The notes beneath the pieces are model-generated. The model made no database searches, was not told where the DNA came from, and saw only the letters and a program-made list of their open reading frames with translations. A stretch of 41,783 bases of DNA, taken from assembly GCA_016183675.1 (NCBI GenBank), contig JACPEF010000099.1, positions 1 to 41,783 on the forward strand. Direction: 5' to 3'. This DNA is from Betaproteobacteria bacterium. GTDB taxonomy: Bacteria > Pseudomonadota > Gammaproteobacteria > Burkholderiales > SG8-41. Positions 1-8,458 of this stretch are shown here, one piece after another (within the stretch, counting starts at the first letter, position 1; each line of letters starts with the position of its first letter). Made by a program: the position numbers and the translations under genes.

Positions 1-183
1 GAGCACGCGCCAGCTCAAGTGTATCGGATGCCCTTCGTGATCGATCACCTCCATGCGGCGCCCGAGCAGCACGACGCCGACGGCCGTCAGCGCGCCGATG
101 GTCACGAGAAACAGCGTGAAGTAACCGGAGAGGAGCAGCCAAAAGACGAACAGAACGAGCGCCGAGCTCAGCGTATAAGGCAT
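1..183 (-). CDS. mnhE: Na+/H+ antiporter subunit E (MrpE/MnhE-like), 3' truncated by window edge
   Basis: This is an open minus-strand frame of 61 codons that starts with ATG at 183 and runs off the left edge. The first 45 residues are almost entirely hydrophobic and form one or two membrane segments. They are followed by a GRRMEVIDHEGHPIHL stretch, which resembles the MnhE/MrpE subunit of multisubunit cation/proton antiporters in the inner membrane. In that family subunit E is a small structural membrane protein needed for Na+/H+ exchange and pH or salt tolerance. The remaining subunits should lie to the left of the window. The 111 bp between this start and the ATPase remnant upstream hold no gene. 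The call rests on a partial sequence from memory of the family, so it is moderately sure. Confidence 0.6.
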   Translation of the reverse strand, partial: MPYTLSSALVLFVFWLLLSGYFTLFLVTIGALTAVGVVLLGRRMEVIDHEGHPIHLSWRVL

Positions 184-294
184 CGGTCATTCCTTGTTTT
201 CGGCAACGCACGACGTGACGGACTTGCAGTGCGCTGCGTTGTTCTTTGGTGCATTCCGAATTCTACGTAGCCGCTCCGCCGGAAACAAGGCGCG

Positions 295-704
295 CTACAC
301 TGCCGGCGCGGGCGCCGCTGCACAACGAATGACGGCCTTCTCCAGCTCGACCAGCACGAATATCGCCGCCGCGCACGCCGGTATGCCCAGCCAAGCGGCG
401 AGGTCGATGCCGGCGGCGCCGAACCAGCCGTTCAGGAGCGGCGTGTACGTGAACACGACCTGGATTGCCGCGAGCAGCGCAACGGCGAGCAGCATGTTGA
501 CCGCGACCGTGCGTGCAGCCTCGAGCGGACGGACTCTCTCTGGATCGGCGAATAGCGGTGCTGCTGGAGCGAGGCAGGAATGCCGAAAACGACGAGCGCG
601 GCGGCGGCGGCCAGCCCGGTGAGCGCGGGGAAGGACAAGAACGCAAGCGCGCCCGCGCCCCCACAGCGCGCCAGCGCGCGGCGCATGAGAGAGAAAGAAT
701 TCAT
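295..704 (-). pseudogene. Remnant of a cation-transporting P-type ATPase C-terminus
   Basis: The downstream part, about 295-560, reads in one frame as VRPLEAARTVAVN, then a hydrophobic segment with FTYTPLLNGWFG, then DLAAWLGIP and a closing VELEKAVIR. These are hallmarks of the C-terminal membrane domain (Cation_ATPase_C) of P2-type ATPases. The piece between ARTVAVN and the next membrane helix is shorter than in the family, which suggests an internal deletion. An ATG at 704 opens a second frame (MNSFSLMRRALARCGG followed by a hydrophobic run) that would need a frameshift near 530-545 to join the ATPase piece. The nucleotide-binding, phosphorylation (DKTGT) and actuator domains are absent. 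I therefore call a decayed gene end, not a functional protein. The upstream boundary is uncertain. Confidence 0.5.
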
Positions 705-790
705 GATTGTTGTCGTGGGCGGCCGGAAAGCCGCGCAATTCTACCGCAGCGCGCGGTCCGAACCTGAATTCCCGCCACCGGTGCGCGTCC

Positions 791-1930
791 TCACGCGGGC
801 ACCTTCGAACGCCCCATCCACAGCTCGCTCTGCAGGCGCGCCACCTCGTTCAGCGATCCGCGTTCGCGATGCATCTGTCGCAGCCAGCCCGCGTCCGTGC
901 GGCCCGCCTCGACGTCGGCCGCGAGACTCGCCAGCGCATGGCCATTGCCGAGCGCCGCGGCATGCGGCGCCAGTACTTTCAGCGTATCGAGCACCGCTTC
1001 GCGCAGGCTAACCGGGCGCCGCGCGTAGGCGTCCACCAGCTTCGCCTCGATTCCATAGCGGCAGGCCTGGAACCGGTTGTAGTTGTAGAGCGTGTAGACG
1101 TCCCGCTCGGGGGCGAGCGGACGGTCCGCCAGGATCTGGCGGGCGAGCGTCTGGGCGTAGGCCGCGAGCGCGGCCGCGCGCTCCACCGTGAGCGGGGTGT
1201 CAAACACGCGAATTTCCACCGTTCCGTACTCGGGCTTCGGCCGGATGTCCCAGTAGAAGTCCTTCATGCTCTCGACGATGCCGTAGCCGCGCATCATCTC
1301 GAAGTACTCGAGGAACTCCCTCCACGATTGCACGAACGGCATCTGGCCCGACAGCGGAAACGCGGTCACTGTGTTGAGCCGCGAGGACTGGTACGAGGTG
1401 TCCTCGCCCTGCTGGAACGGCGACGACGCCGAGAGCGCGATGAAGTGCGGCACGTAGCGCGACAGGATGTGGGTCAGGTAGATCGCCGCATCGCCGTCCG
1501 GGCAGCCCACGTGTACATGCTGCCCGAAGATCGTGAATTGCTTCGCGAGGTAGCCGTACACCGAGAGCAGGTGCTGGAAGCGCTCCGTGGGATAGATGCG
1601 CCGGTCCGCCCACATGTGGAAGGCGTGTGAGCCGCCGCCCGCGATGCGGACATTGAGCTTCTGCGCAGCCTGGACCACCGTGTCGCGGATCGCCTTCAGC
1701 TCCGCGGCGAGCGTATCGTGGCCCTGGTGAATCGAGCTGTTCAGCTCGACCATGCTCTCCGTGATCTCCGGCTTGACCGCCCCCGCATGGGGGGCCTTCT
1801 CGACTAATCCGATCAAATCGGCGGCATCGCGCGCGAGGTCAAAATCGCGCGAATTGAGAATCTGGAGCTCGAGCTCGACCCCGACCGTGAGGCCCTTCGA
1901 ACCTGGGAACTCCATGTCGGCGCCGCTCAC
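791..1930 (-). CDS. Carboxylate-amine ligase, glutamate-cysteine ligase GCS2 family (YbdK-like)
   Basis: The protein belongs to the GCS2/YbdK family, ATP-dependent enzymes that join a carboxylate to an amine in the manner of gamma-glutamylcysteine synthetase. It shows the N-terminal GVELELQ strand, ITESMVELNSS, the GQHVHVGC motif in the middle, and a WDIRPKPEYGTVEIRV segment near residue 260. I chose GTG at 1930 because its GTGA overlaps the stop of the upstream antiporter gene and a GGAAGAGG ribosome site lies about 7 bases before it. An ATG at 1915 is an alternative without a good ribosome site. Length is 379 residues against about 370 for E. coli YbdK. The coupling to a CPA2 antiporter suggests a thiol or small-peptide role in ion homeostasis, but that is inference. 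The natural substrate is unknown. Confidence 0.88.
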   Translation of the reverse strand: MSGADMEFPGSKGLTVGVELELQILNSRDFDLARDAADLIGLVEKAPHAGAVKPEITESMVELNSSIHQGHDTLAAELKAIRDTVVQAAQKLNVRIAGGGSHAFHMWADRRIYPTERFQHLLSVYGYLAKQFTIFGQHVHVGCPDGDAAIYLTHILSRYVPHFIALSASSPFQQGEDTSYQSSRLNTVTAFPLSGQMPFVQSWREFLEYFEMMRGYGIVESMKDFYWDIRPKPEYGTVEIRVFDTPLTVERAAALAAYAQTLARQILADRPLAPERDVYTLYNYNRFQACRYGIEAKLVDAYARRPVSLREAVLDTLKVLAPHAAALGNGHALASLAADVEAGRTDAGWLRQMHRERGSLNEVARLQSELWMGRSKVPA

Positions 1931-3138
1931 GCCGCCGCCTCTTCCCGCGCCTCGCCCGCGCGGCGAAGCGCGAACTGAACCGCAATCGGGCCGACCAGCT
2001 CCAGGATCAGCACCGCGGACAGCACGATCGCCGCGAGCTTCGTGCCGAAATCCGGATAGAGCTGGCCCGTCCGGTGCATCATACCGATCGCCGTGGCGGA
2101 CATGGGCACGAGCGCAAGGCACAGCAGCCCCGCCGCCCCGCGGCGCACGCCGCTCAGGTAGGTGAGGCTCATCACCCCGAGCGACTTGCCCGCGAAGCGG
2201 GCAAGCACATAGACAATGGCGAGCACGCCGCCGGCCGCGAATTCGTCTGCCCTGAGGCTCGCGCCGCTCACCACGAAAAGGACCACGACGAAGAGTTGCC
2301 CGACCGGGCCCACGTCCACCGGCATCAGGTCGTGCCGCTTGTCGAGGTTTTTCGAGAGCGTGCCGAAAGCCAACAGCGCCAGCACGACCGAAAGCTCGAG
2401 CATGCGCGCCGCGCCGACCGTCACGACGATCAGCGCGAGCGACATCACCAGATGGCCGCGCTCGCTCTTGCCGAGCCAGCGCGCGAGCGTCATGGCGACG
2501 AAGCTCGCGCCGTAGCCCAGCAGCGCGGAGCCCGCCAGCAGATAGAGCGGATGCAGGACGACCGTGGCCAGGCTGGCGCGGTACTCATGGTGCAGCCACG
2601 CGAGCAGCATGGCGGAGGTCACGAACGCGATCACGCTGTTCATAGCGGTCAGATTGAGAGCCCGTTCGGTGACTTGCCCCTCGGCCCTCATTTCCTGCGC
2701 CACCACCAGCACCACCGTGGGCGAGGTAGCGATCGCGATCGACGCCGCCACGGCCGCGTAGAGCGGCTGCACGTCGAAAAACAGCAGCGCCAGAAACACG
2801 CACCCGAACGCGAGCGCGCTTTCGAGCACGGCGGTCGCAGCGAGCCACGGCTCGCGCCGCAACCATGCGAAGTCGAGGCGCCTTCCGAGCTCGAACAGGA
2901 TCAGGCCGAGAGCGATGTCGACGAAAATCCAGGCTTCCTTCAGGAGCGCGCTGTCCAGCCAGTTGAGGCCGCTCGCGCCGAGCAGCAGCCCGATCAGGAC
3001 GTAGCCGACGATGCGCGGCAGTCCCAGCGTGCGCCGCGCGAGCTCGCCACCGATGACGCCGGCAAGCAGCAGCAGGCCGAACAACAGAACGGGATTCGCG
3101 GCTGGCGGCAAGGAAGGCAGGAAACTAACCGCGTTCAT
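1927..3138 (-). CDS. Cation:proton antiporter, CPA2 family
   Basis: This is a 403-residue polytopic inner-membrane protein of the Na+/H+ exchanger fold (PF00999), related to KefB/KefC-type exchangers. About eleven to twelve hydrophobic segments run from residue 17 to 390. LGLPRIVGYVLIGLLLG near 38-55 and FVDIALGLILFELGRRLD near 71-89 are typical of the CPA2 inverted-repeat core. SIAIATSPTVVLVVAQE near 133 matches the second half of the transport unit. There is no C-terminal RCK nucleotide- and glutathione-binding domain as in KefC, since the chain ends in a short charged tail. It overlaps the downstream ligase by 4 bp (GTGA), so the two are probably translated together. The transported cation (K+ or Na+) cannot be told from sequence. 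Confidence 0.9.
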   Translation of the reverse strand: MNAVSFLPSLPPAANPVLLFGLLLLAGVIGGELARRTLGLPRIVGYVLIGLLLGASGLNWLDSALLKEAWIFVDIALGLILFELGRRLDFAWLRREPWLAATAVLESALAFGCVFLALLFFDVQPLYAAVAASIAIATSPTVVLVVAQEMRAEGQVTERALNLTAMNSVIAFVTSAMLLAWLHHEYRASLATVVLHPLYLLAGSALLGYGASFVAMTLARWLGKSERGHLVMSLALIVVTVGAARMLELSVVLALLAFGTLSKNLDKRHDLMPVDVGPVGQLFVVVLFVVSGASLRADEFAAGGVLAIVYVLARFAGKSLGVMSLTYLSGVRRGAAGLLCLALVPMSATAIGMMHRTGQLYPDFGTKLAAIVLSAVLILELVGPIAVQFALRRAGEAREEAAA

Positions 3139-3275
3139 GAACCGTCCATTTCCGCTACTCTCATCTTACAAGAGCCTCCCCCATAGCGGTTCTTCCATCC
3201 CGTGAAGGAACGTGGTGAGCGCAATCGGCGCGAAGCCGCTTCGTTGAACAACGCTCGCAACGGTCATGCCGACGA

Positions 3276-3908
3276 TCAACCAGCTTCGCCGAACAGGGCC
3301 GGCGACCAATTCACTACCTTGCGTCGCAATGAATCAACTTCCACCGGCGTAAGCCTGCTGCGCGCTGATTCCAGGATCCGCCGCGCTTCCGCCTGGACGT
3401 TTTCATCGAGGCCGTACGATCTGACAGCAAGTAACGCCCAGAAGAACGCCGCATCGAATCCGCTCGGCGGAGTCGATTCGTCCGCGTAAATCCGCGCCAG
3501 CGCGAGCTGCACCCGCGCATGGCCCTGCTCTGCCGCGCGCTCATACCAGTCGGCCGCACTCTCGGGATCACGCTCAGTGCCAATGCCGTCCTCGTTCATC
3601 CGGCCAAGCTCGAACTGGGACTCGGCATAGCCGAGCTTGTAACGATTCCGGTAAAGAACACTCTCGCCCGCCATCTCGAACATGGCATGCGCCTGCGCCG
3701 AATCGCGCTGGACATGACGTCCCTCCAGGTACATCGAGCCGAGCTCATGAGCAGCCTTTAGATTACCGTGCAGTACCTGGCGTGTGAGCGCGGCGACGAT
3801 TTCCGTCGATTCCTCCAGCTCCAGCGCAGCCTGCACGCGATTGTCCATGTCATCGGCGAGCGCATCAACTCCACCGAGCAGCAAAATGAATGTCAATAAA
3901 CGTTTCAT
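3276..3908 (-). CDS. Secreted Sel1-repeat protein
   Basis: This is a 210-residue protein with a clear signal peptide (MKRLLTFILLLGGVDALA, cleavage near ALADD). Sel1-like repeats follow: AAHELGSMYLEGRHVQRD near 52-69, then ESQFELGRMNEDGIGTERD and AADWYERAAEQGHARVQLALARIYADE to about residue 143. Sel1 repeats form alpha-alpha solenoids that mediate protein-protein contacts in the periplasm or at the envelope. The last 60 residues lack repeats. It stands alone between the antiporter pair and the mscS-type gene, all on the minus strand. The 137 bp downstream of its stop hold no gene. No partner or specific function can be assigned. Confidence 0.8.
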   Translation of the reverse strand: MKRLLTFILLLGGVDALADDMDNRVQAALELEESTEIVAALTRQVLHGNLKAAHELGSMYLEGRHVQRDSAQAHAMFEMAGESVLYRNRYKLGYAESQFELGRMNEDGIGTERDPESAADWYERAAEQGHARVQLALARIYADESTPPSGFDAAFFWALLAVRSYGLDENVQAEARRILESARSRLTPVEVDSLRRKVVNWSPALFGEAG

Positions 3909-4022
3909 GCGTAAAGCTTGGACTGTAATTCGACAACGGTGGCAAACGAAGCGTTCCGCGGAACCCTACCGCGGCACGTACCCTCGATCATCCGTTCCTG
4001 CCGCGCATTCACCGATCCTCCG

Positions 4023-5090
4023 TCATTGCGTCGCCGCGCCCGGGGCCGTGTACACGTGCAGCGTGCGCGTCGGGTAGGCGAACTCGACGCCCTCGCGCGC
4101 GAAGCGCTCGAAGATGACGAGGTTGATCGCCTGCTGCACGTCCATATGGAGATTGTAGTCGCGGTCGAGCACGTAGTAGACGATCTCGAACACCAGCGCG
4201 GAATCGCCGTACTCCTTGAAGTGCGCGCGGTCGAACCGCGTCCGCGGCTGCGCCTCCACCGCCTCGCGCAGCCACTGCGGAACCGCCTTCAGCTTATCCG
4301 GCGGGGTCTGATAGGTCACGCCGATCGTGAACTCGACGCGCCGCTCCAGCATACGCTGGAAGTTGCGAATGCGGCTCTTCAGCAGGTCGGCGTTGGAAAA
4401 CACCAGCAGCTCCCCGTCGAGGCTGCGCACGCGGGTGGTCTTGATGCCGACGCGCTCGACCGTGCCGCGCAGGCCGTCCACCACGATGAAGTCGCCCACC
4501 TCGAAGGGCTTGTCGAGCACGATGGAGAGCGATGCGAACAGATCGCCGAGGATGTTCTGCACCGCGAGCGCCACCGCCACTCCACCGATACCGAGACCGG
4601 CGACCAGCGCGGTAATGTCGAAGTCGAGCTGGTCGAGCGTCAGCAGGAGCACCAGCGACCACACCGCGATCCGGGCAGCGAACCCGAGCAGGGTGAGAGC
4701 CGTTGCCTCCCTCGGCTCGCGCTCGCGACTGAGTTCCGCCTTGCGCGCGGCCCAGCGTGCGAGGAAGCGGCTCGCCCACAGCCCCGCTTGCAGCAGCAGC
4801 CCGACCACGGCCGCGAGTTGAAGGAAGCGCTCGAAGCGAACCGGAATGTCGAGCGCGGACGCGCCCGCGTAGAGCGCGACAGGCAGCAGGAGCAGCAGGC
4901 TCGTCGCACGCACGGTTTCGGCGAGCAGCTCGTCCCAACGCGCCTGCGTGCGCGGCGCAAACCGCGCAAGCGCGCGCGCTCCGTAATGCCTGGCGAGCGC
5001 AAGCGTGAACCACACGGCGAGCACGATGACAAGCGCGGCCAGGAAGTCGACCGGCTCGTTGGCCTTCACGAGCTGCGTCCACCATCTCAT
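4023..5090 (-). CDS. Small-conductance mechanosensitive channel (MscS family)
   Basis: The 355-residue protein has membrane segments near 15-34, 62-80, 88-108 and 131-151. The conserved MscS pore helix and beta-domain entry follow from about 160 to 201: VAGLGIGGVAVALAVQNILG, then SIVLDKPFEVGDFI. The beta domain (GTVERVGIKTTRVRSLDGE) and the alpha/beta C-terminal vestibule follow. MscS channels open under membrane tension and release solutes during hypo-osmotic shock. The paralogue type with extra N-terminal helices is usual in proteobacteria. The ATG at 5090 starts with MRWW. Its neighbours are an antiporter pair and, divergently, a trehalose synthesis operon, all fitting a turgor-control theme. 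Confidence 0.92.
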   Translation of the reverse strand: MRWWTQLVKANEPVDFLAALVIVLAVWFTLALARHYGARALARFAPRTQARWDELLAETVRATSLLLLLPVALYAGASALDIPVRFERFLQLAAVVGLLLQAGLWASRFLARWAARKAELSREREPREATALTLLGFAARIAVWSLVLLLTLDQLDFDITALVAGLGIGGVAVALAVQNILGDLFASLSIVLDKPFEVGDFIVVDGLRGTVERVGIKTTRVRSLDGELLVFSNADLLKSRIRNFQRMLERRVEFTIGVTYQTPPDKLKAVPQWLREAVEAQPRTRFDRAHFKEYGDSALVFEIVYYVLDRDYNLHMDVQQAINLVIFERFAREGVEFAYPTRTLHVYTAPGAATQ

Positions 5091-5238
5091 CGCTCCCCTC
5101 CGAAGGTAAACGACGAACCTTATTCGTGAATCGGACAGCGGGACCTCGAAAAGTTCCCGAGGCCGGTAGGAACCGTGATCTTTAAGCTGGGGGACCCGAT
5201 GCGCGCGCGAGAATGCCCGCGCACTGCGCCAGCCTGAC

Positions 5239-5267
5239 TTGACGCCCGCGAGGGCGTATCCTTAAGC
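5239..5267 (+). promoter_or_regulatory. Possible sigma70-type promoter for the trehalose operon
   Basis: TTGACG at 5239-5244 is followed after 17 bases by TTAAGC at 5262-5267, about 65 bases before the otsA start. The -35 box is good and the -10 box poor. It lies in the 242-bp space between the divergent mscS-type gene and otsA. The rest of that space shows nothing clear. Confidence 0.25.
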
Positions 5268-5332
5268 TCGAGTCATGCGGATGGGTCCGCCCTCGAGTGC
5301 GGGCCTCTACTCCACACAAGGAGACGCCAGGC

Positions 5333-7553
5333 ATGCGGATTTCCCTGCGCTTCATTCTCCCTCTCGCGGTGGCCCTCACGGCCATTGCGTACGCGGTCGT
5401 GCCGCTCGTGGACCGGCTCACCCTGAACTGGTTCGTGCGCGACCTGGAAATGCGCGCCAAGCTGATCACCAGCGCGACGCAGGAGCCGCTCGGCGCCCTC
5501 GTGCGCGAGCCGCGCGCGAAGCAGAAGATCATGCGGTTTTTCGAGCGCCTCGTTCAGGACGAGCGCGTCTACGCGCTCGGTTTCTGCGACCACGCGGGCA
5601 AGCTCGCCTACGCCACGCGGGGGTTCCCTGAAACGGTGCGATGCCCGGCCCCAGACGCGCCCGGGCAAACCGAGTTGCTGCAGCGTCCCGATGGCCCGCT
5701 GCACGTATCGGCCCATCCGGTAGCGCTCGAGGGCGAGACGCTCGGCGAGCTGGTGATCGTGCACGACATGAGCTTCGTGCAGCGGCGCAGCGAGGACACG
5801 AAGAAGTATGTGTTTTACCTGTTCGCGACGATCGCGGCCGTGGTCGCGCTGATCACCGTGGTGATCGCCGAGATCAGCTGGCGCGGCTGGGTGGCCGGCA
5901 TCAAGGCGTTGATATCGGGCGAAGGGCTGCTGCGCTCGTCGGGGGAGGTGCGCGCACCCGAATTGCGGCCGATCGCGAAGGACCTGCAGGCGCTCGTGCG
6001 CGACCTGGAGGCCGAGCGGCGCAGCCGCGACGAAAGCCAGGTCGTCTGGGGCCCGGAAGCGCTGCGCCGGATCCTGCGGGAAGACCTGAAGGGCGATGAG
6101 GTGTTGATCGTGTCCAACCGCGAGCCGTACATCCACGTCCGCAAGCAGAACGTGATCGAGATCCAGCGCCCGGCGAGCGGGCTTGTGACCGCCCTCGAGC
6201 CGGTCATGCGCGCGTGCTCGGGGACGTGGATCGCGCACGGCAGCGGCTCCGCAGACCGCGAGGCGGTGGATCCGGGCGACCACGTAATGGTGCCGCCGGA
6301 GCGGCCCGCATACCGCATTCGGCGCGTCTGGCTCACCAAGGAGGAGGAGCAGGGCTACTACTACGGATTCGCCAACGAGGGCTTGTGGCCGTTGTGCCAC
6401 ATCGCGCATGTGCGGCCGGTCTTCCGGGCCCCGGACTGGGAGCATTACCGTGCGGTGAACCGGCGCTTCGCCGACGTGGTCGTGGACGAGGCGCGCACCG
6501 AGGACCCGATCGTGCTGGTGCAGGACTACCACCTCGCCCTGCTCGGAGGGATGCTCGATGATCGCCGGCCCGACGTGCGCGCCGTGTTCTTCCAACACAC
6601 CCCGTTCTGCGGCCCGAACTCGATTCGCGGAGGCCGTGCTCGAAGGGCTGCTCGGCTCGAGCATCCTGGGTTTTCACACGCAGTTCCACTGCAACAACTT
6701 CTTCGACACTGTGGACCGGTTCCTCGAGGCGCGCGTCAACCGCGAGACTTTCACGATCTCCTACAGCGGCGAGCCGACGGAGGTGCAGCGCTACCCGATT
6801 TCGATCGAATGGCCGCCGGAGGCCCTGGGCGGGGAACCCCCGGTGGAGGAATGTCGCAGCCAGATCCGCGCGCGCCTCGGCGTTTCGCCGGAACTGCGCC
6901 TGGGCATCGGCGTGGACCGCCTCGACTACACCAAGGGAATCCTCGAGCGTTTCATGGCGGTCGAGCGCCTGCTCGAGCTCGAGCCGCACTGGATCGGGAA
7001 GTTCTCTTTCGTGCAGATCGCGGCGCCCTCACGCTCATCCATAGACGAGTATCAGGGTTTCGAGGTCAAAGTGAGGGCGCTGGCGACGCAGATCAACCGC
7101 CGCTTCGGGCGTGAGGGATACGAGCCCATCATCCTCATTGTCGAGCACCACGACGCGAAGGAGGTCTACGCCTACTACCGCGCCGCCGACCTGTGCTACG
7201 TGTCGAGCCTGCACGACGGCATGAACCTGGTGGCGAAGGAATTCGTCGCGGCGCGCGAGGACGAGCGCGGAGTGCTCGTCCTGTCGCAGTTCACCGGCGC
7301 CGCACGCGAGCTGACCGAAGCGCTGATCGTCAACCCCTACGACATCGAGCAGTGCGCGGCGGCGTTGAACCTGGCGCTCACCATGCCGCCCGAAGAGCAG
7401 CGCGCCCGCATGCGCAGCATGAGAAATCTCGTGCAGGAGTTCAACGTGTACCGCTGGGCGGGGCGCATGCTGATCGATGCGGCGCGCATGCGCCACCGGC
7501 ACCGCGTGCTCGCGCGGGCCCGCGTCGCGCGGCTGCGCACTGTTCCTCGCTAG
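5333..7553 (+). CDS. otsA: Membrane-anchored sensor/trehalose-6-phosphate synthase (GT20), frameshifted
   Basis: The start is ATG 5333, with AAGGAG about 9 bases before it. Residues 5-24 form a membrane anchor, about 25-157 a probable periplasmic sensor-like region, 158-180 a second helix and 181-235 a HAMP-like linker. The GT20 domain begins near 255 ([10 protein letters not shown]) and includes [36 protein letters not shown] and [14 protein letters not shown]. OtsA makes trehalose-6-phosphate from UDP-glucose and glucose-6-phosphate. The frame changes near 6615-6625. Upstream it reads [11 protein letters not shown] in one frame, and [20 protein letters not shown] continues in the next. The joined text is also a few residues shorter here than the family, so a small deletion is likely. 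The stop TAG lies inside the MITE-like element that follows. Either the gene is broken in this strain or the assembly has an error. Confidence 0.85.
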
Positions 7554-7657
7554 TGCCGTTCCAACTATTCATGCTAATCCGTCGGTTTCTCCTTGGACCG
7601 ATCGTCGCCAGGAAGCGATGCACCGGAATTCGGAGAAACAAGTTGGAACGGCACTAG
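7550..7657. mobile_element. MITE-like palindromic element with 17-bp perfect terminal repeats
   Basis: CTAGTGCCGTTCCAACT at 7550-7566 is the exact reverse complement of 7641-7657. Inside, GTTTCTCC (7585-7592) pairs with GGAGAAAC (7632-7639). TA dinucleotides at both ends (7551-7552, 7655-7656) could be the target duplication typical of Tc1/IS630-type elements. It encodes nothing. It fills the space between otsA and otsB exactly, supplying the otsA stop codon on its left and ending 3 bases before the otsB ATG. A related but shorter palindrome sits at 14454-14533. Confidence 0.65.
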
Positions 7658-7660
7658 CCG

Positions 7661-8458
7661 ATGCAGCATCGGCTGCAGCAACCCGGAAGTGCGGACGCCG
7701 CGGACAATCGCTTGCCGGCATACTCGCCCGACTGGGCGCTCTTCCTGGACATAGACGGCACGCTGCTCGAGCACGCCGAGCGGCCCGACGCGGTCCGCGC
7801 CGACGCGGCGCTTGGGAAGCTGCTGGTCGAGTTGCATGAAGCAACCGGCGGCGCGTTCGCGCTGATCAGCGGCCGTCCGATCGCCGAGCTGGACGTGCTG
7901 TTCGCGCCGCTGCGCCTTCCGGCCGCGGGGCAGCACGGTGTCGAGCGCCGCGATGCAGGCAGAAAAGTGCACCAGCACGCGTTTCCTGTCGAGCCGCTGC
8001 GGCGCGCGACGCGCCAGCTCGGCGAGTTCGCTGCCCGCCACGCCGGGCTGCTGCTCGAGGACAAGGGCCACAGTCTGGCGCTGCATTTCCGGCTTGCGCC
8101 GGAGCTTGCCGGCGCGGCGCGCGAAGCGGTAGCCAACGCGCTGTCGGCGCTCGGCCCGGATTTCGAGATGCAGGCCGGCAAGCTGGTGTTCGAGATCAAG
8201 CCCGGCGGGCGCGACAAGGGCACGGCGATCGAGGAGTTCATGGCCGAAGTGCCGTTCGCGGGCCGGCTCCCGGTGTTCGTCGGAGACGACACGTCTGACG
8301 AGTACGGTTTCGCGAATGTGAACCGGATGGGCGGCCACTCCATCAAGGTCGGTCCCGGCCCCTCGACTGCGCGCTGGCGGGTTGCCGATGCGGCGGCCGT
8401 ACGGAAGTGGCTCGGCGCCTACGTCAGTTACGCTGCATCACGCGCAGGCGGACAGTGA
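7661..8458 (+). CDS. otsB: Trehalose-6-phosphate phosphatase (HAD family)
   Basis: This is a 265-residue HAD hydrolase. DWALFLDIDGTL near residue 24-35 carries the catalytic Asp pair, ALISGRPIAELD near 67 is motif II, and FVGDDTSDEYGF near 205 binds Mg2+. These match OtsB, which removes phosphate from trehalose-6-phosphate in the cytoplasm. The length is normal for the family. The start codon lies 3 bases after the palindromic element, and GGAACGG in the element's right arm is the only ribosome-site-like sequence. Native translation signals may thus have been replaced. Its stop overlaps the GH15 start as GTGA. Together with otsA it completes trehalose synthesis. Confidence 0.93.
   Translation: MQHRLQQPGSADAADNRLPAYSPDWALFLDIDGTLLEHAERPDAVRADAALGKLLVELHEATGGAFALISGRPIAELDVLFAPLRLPAAGQHGVERRDAGRKVHQHAFPVEPLRRATRQLGEFAARHAGLLLEDKGHSLALHFRLAPELAGAAREAVANALSALGPDFEMQAGKLVFEIKPGGRDKGTAIEEFMAEVPFAGRLPVFVGDDTSDEYGFANVNRMGGHSIKVGPGPSTARWRVADAAAVRKWLGAYVSYAASRAGGQ

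Noticed and set aside
2074..3186. 370-codon + strand frame over the antiporter gene
   Set aside because: His- and Arg-rich translation typical of antisense G+C-rich sequence; the minus-strand antiporter explains the region.
6600..6640. Programmed frameshift in otsA
   Set aside because: No slippery heptamer or clear downstream pseudoknot is seen, and the joined protein is also a few residues short here. An indel or sequence error fits better.
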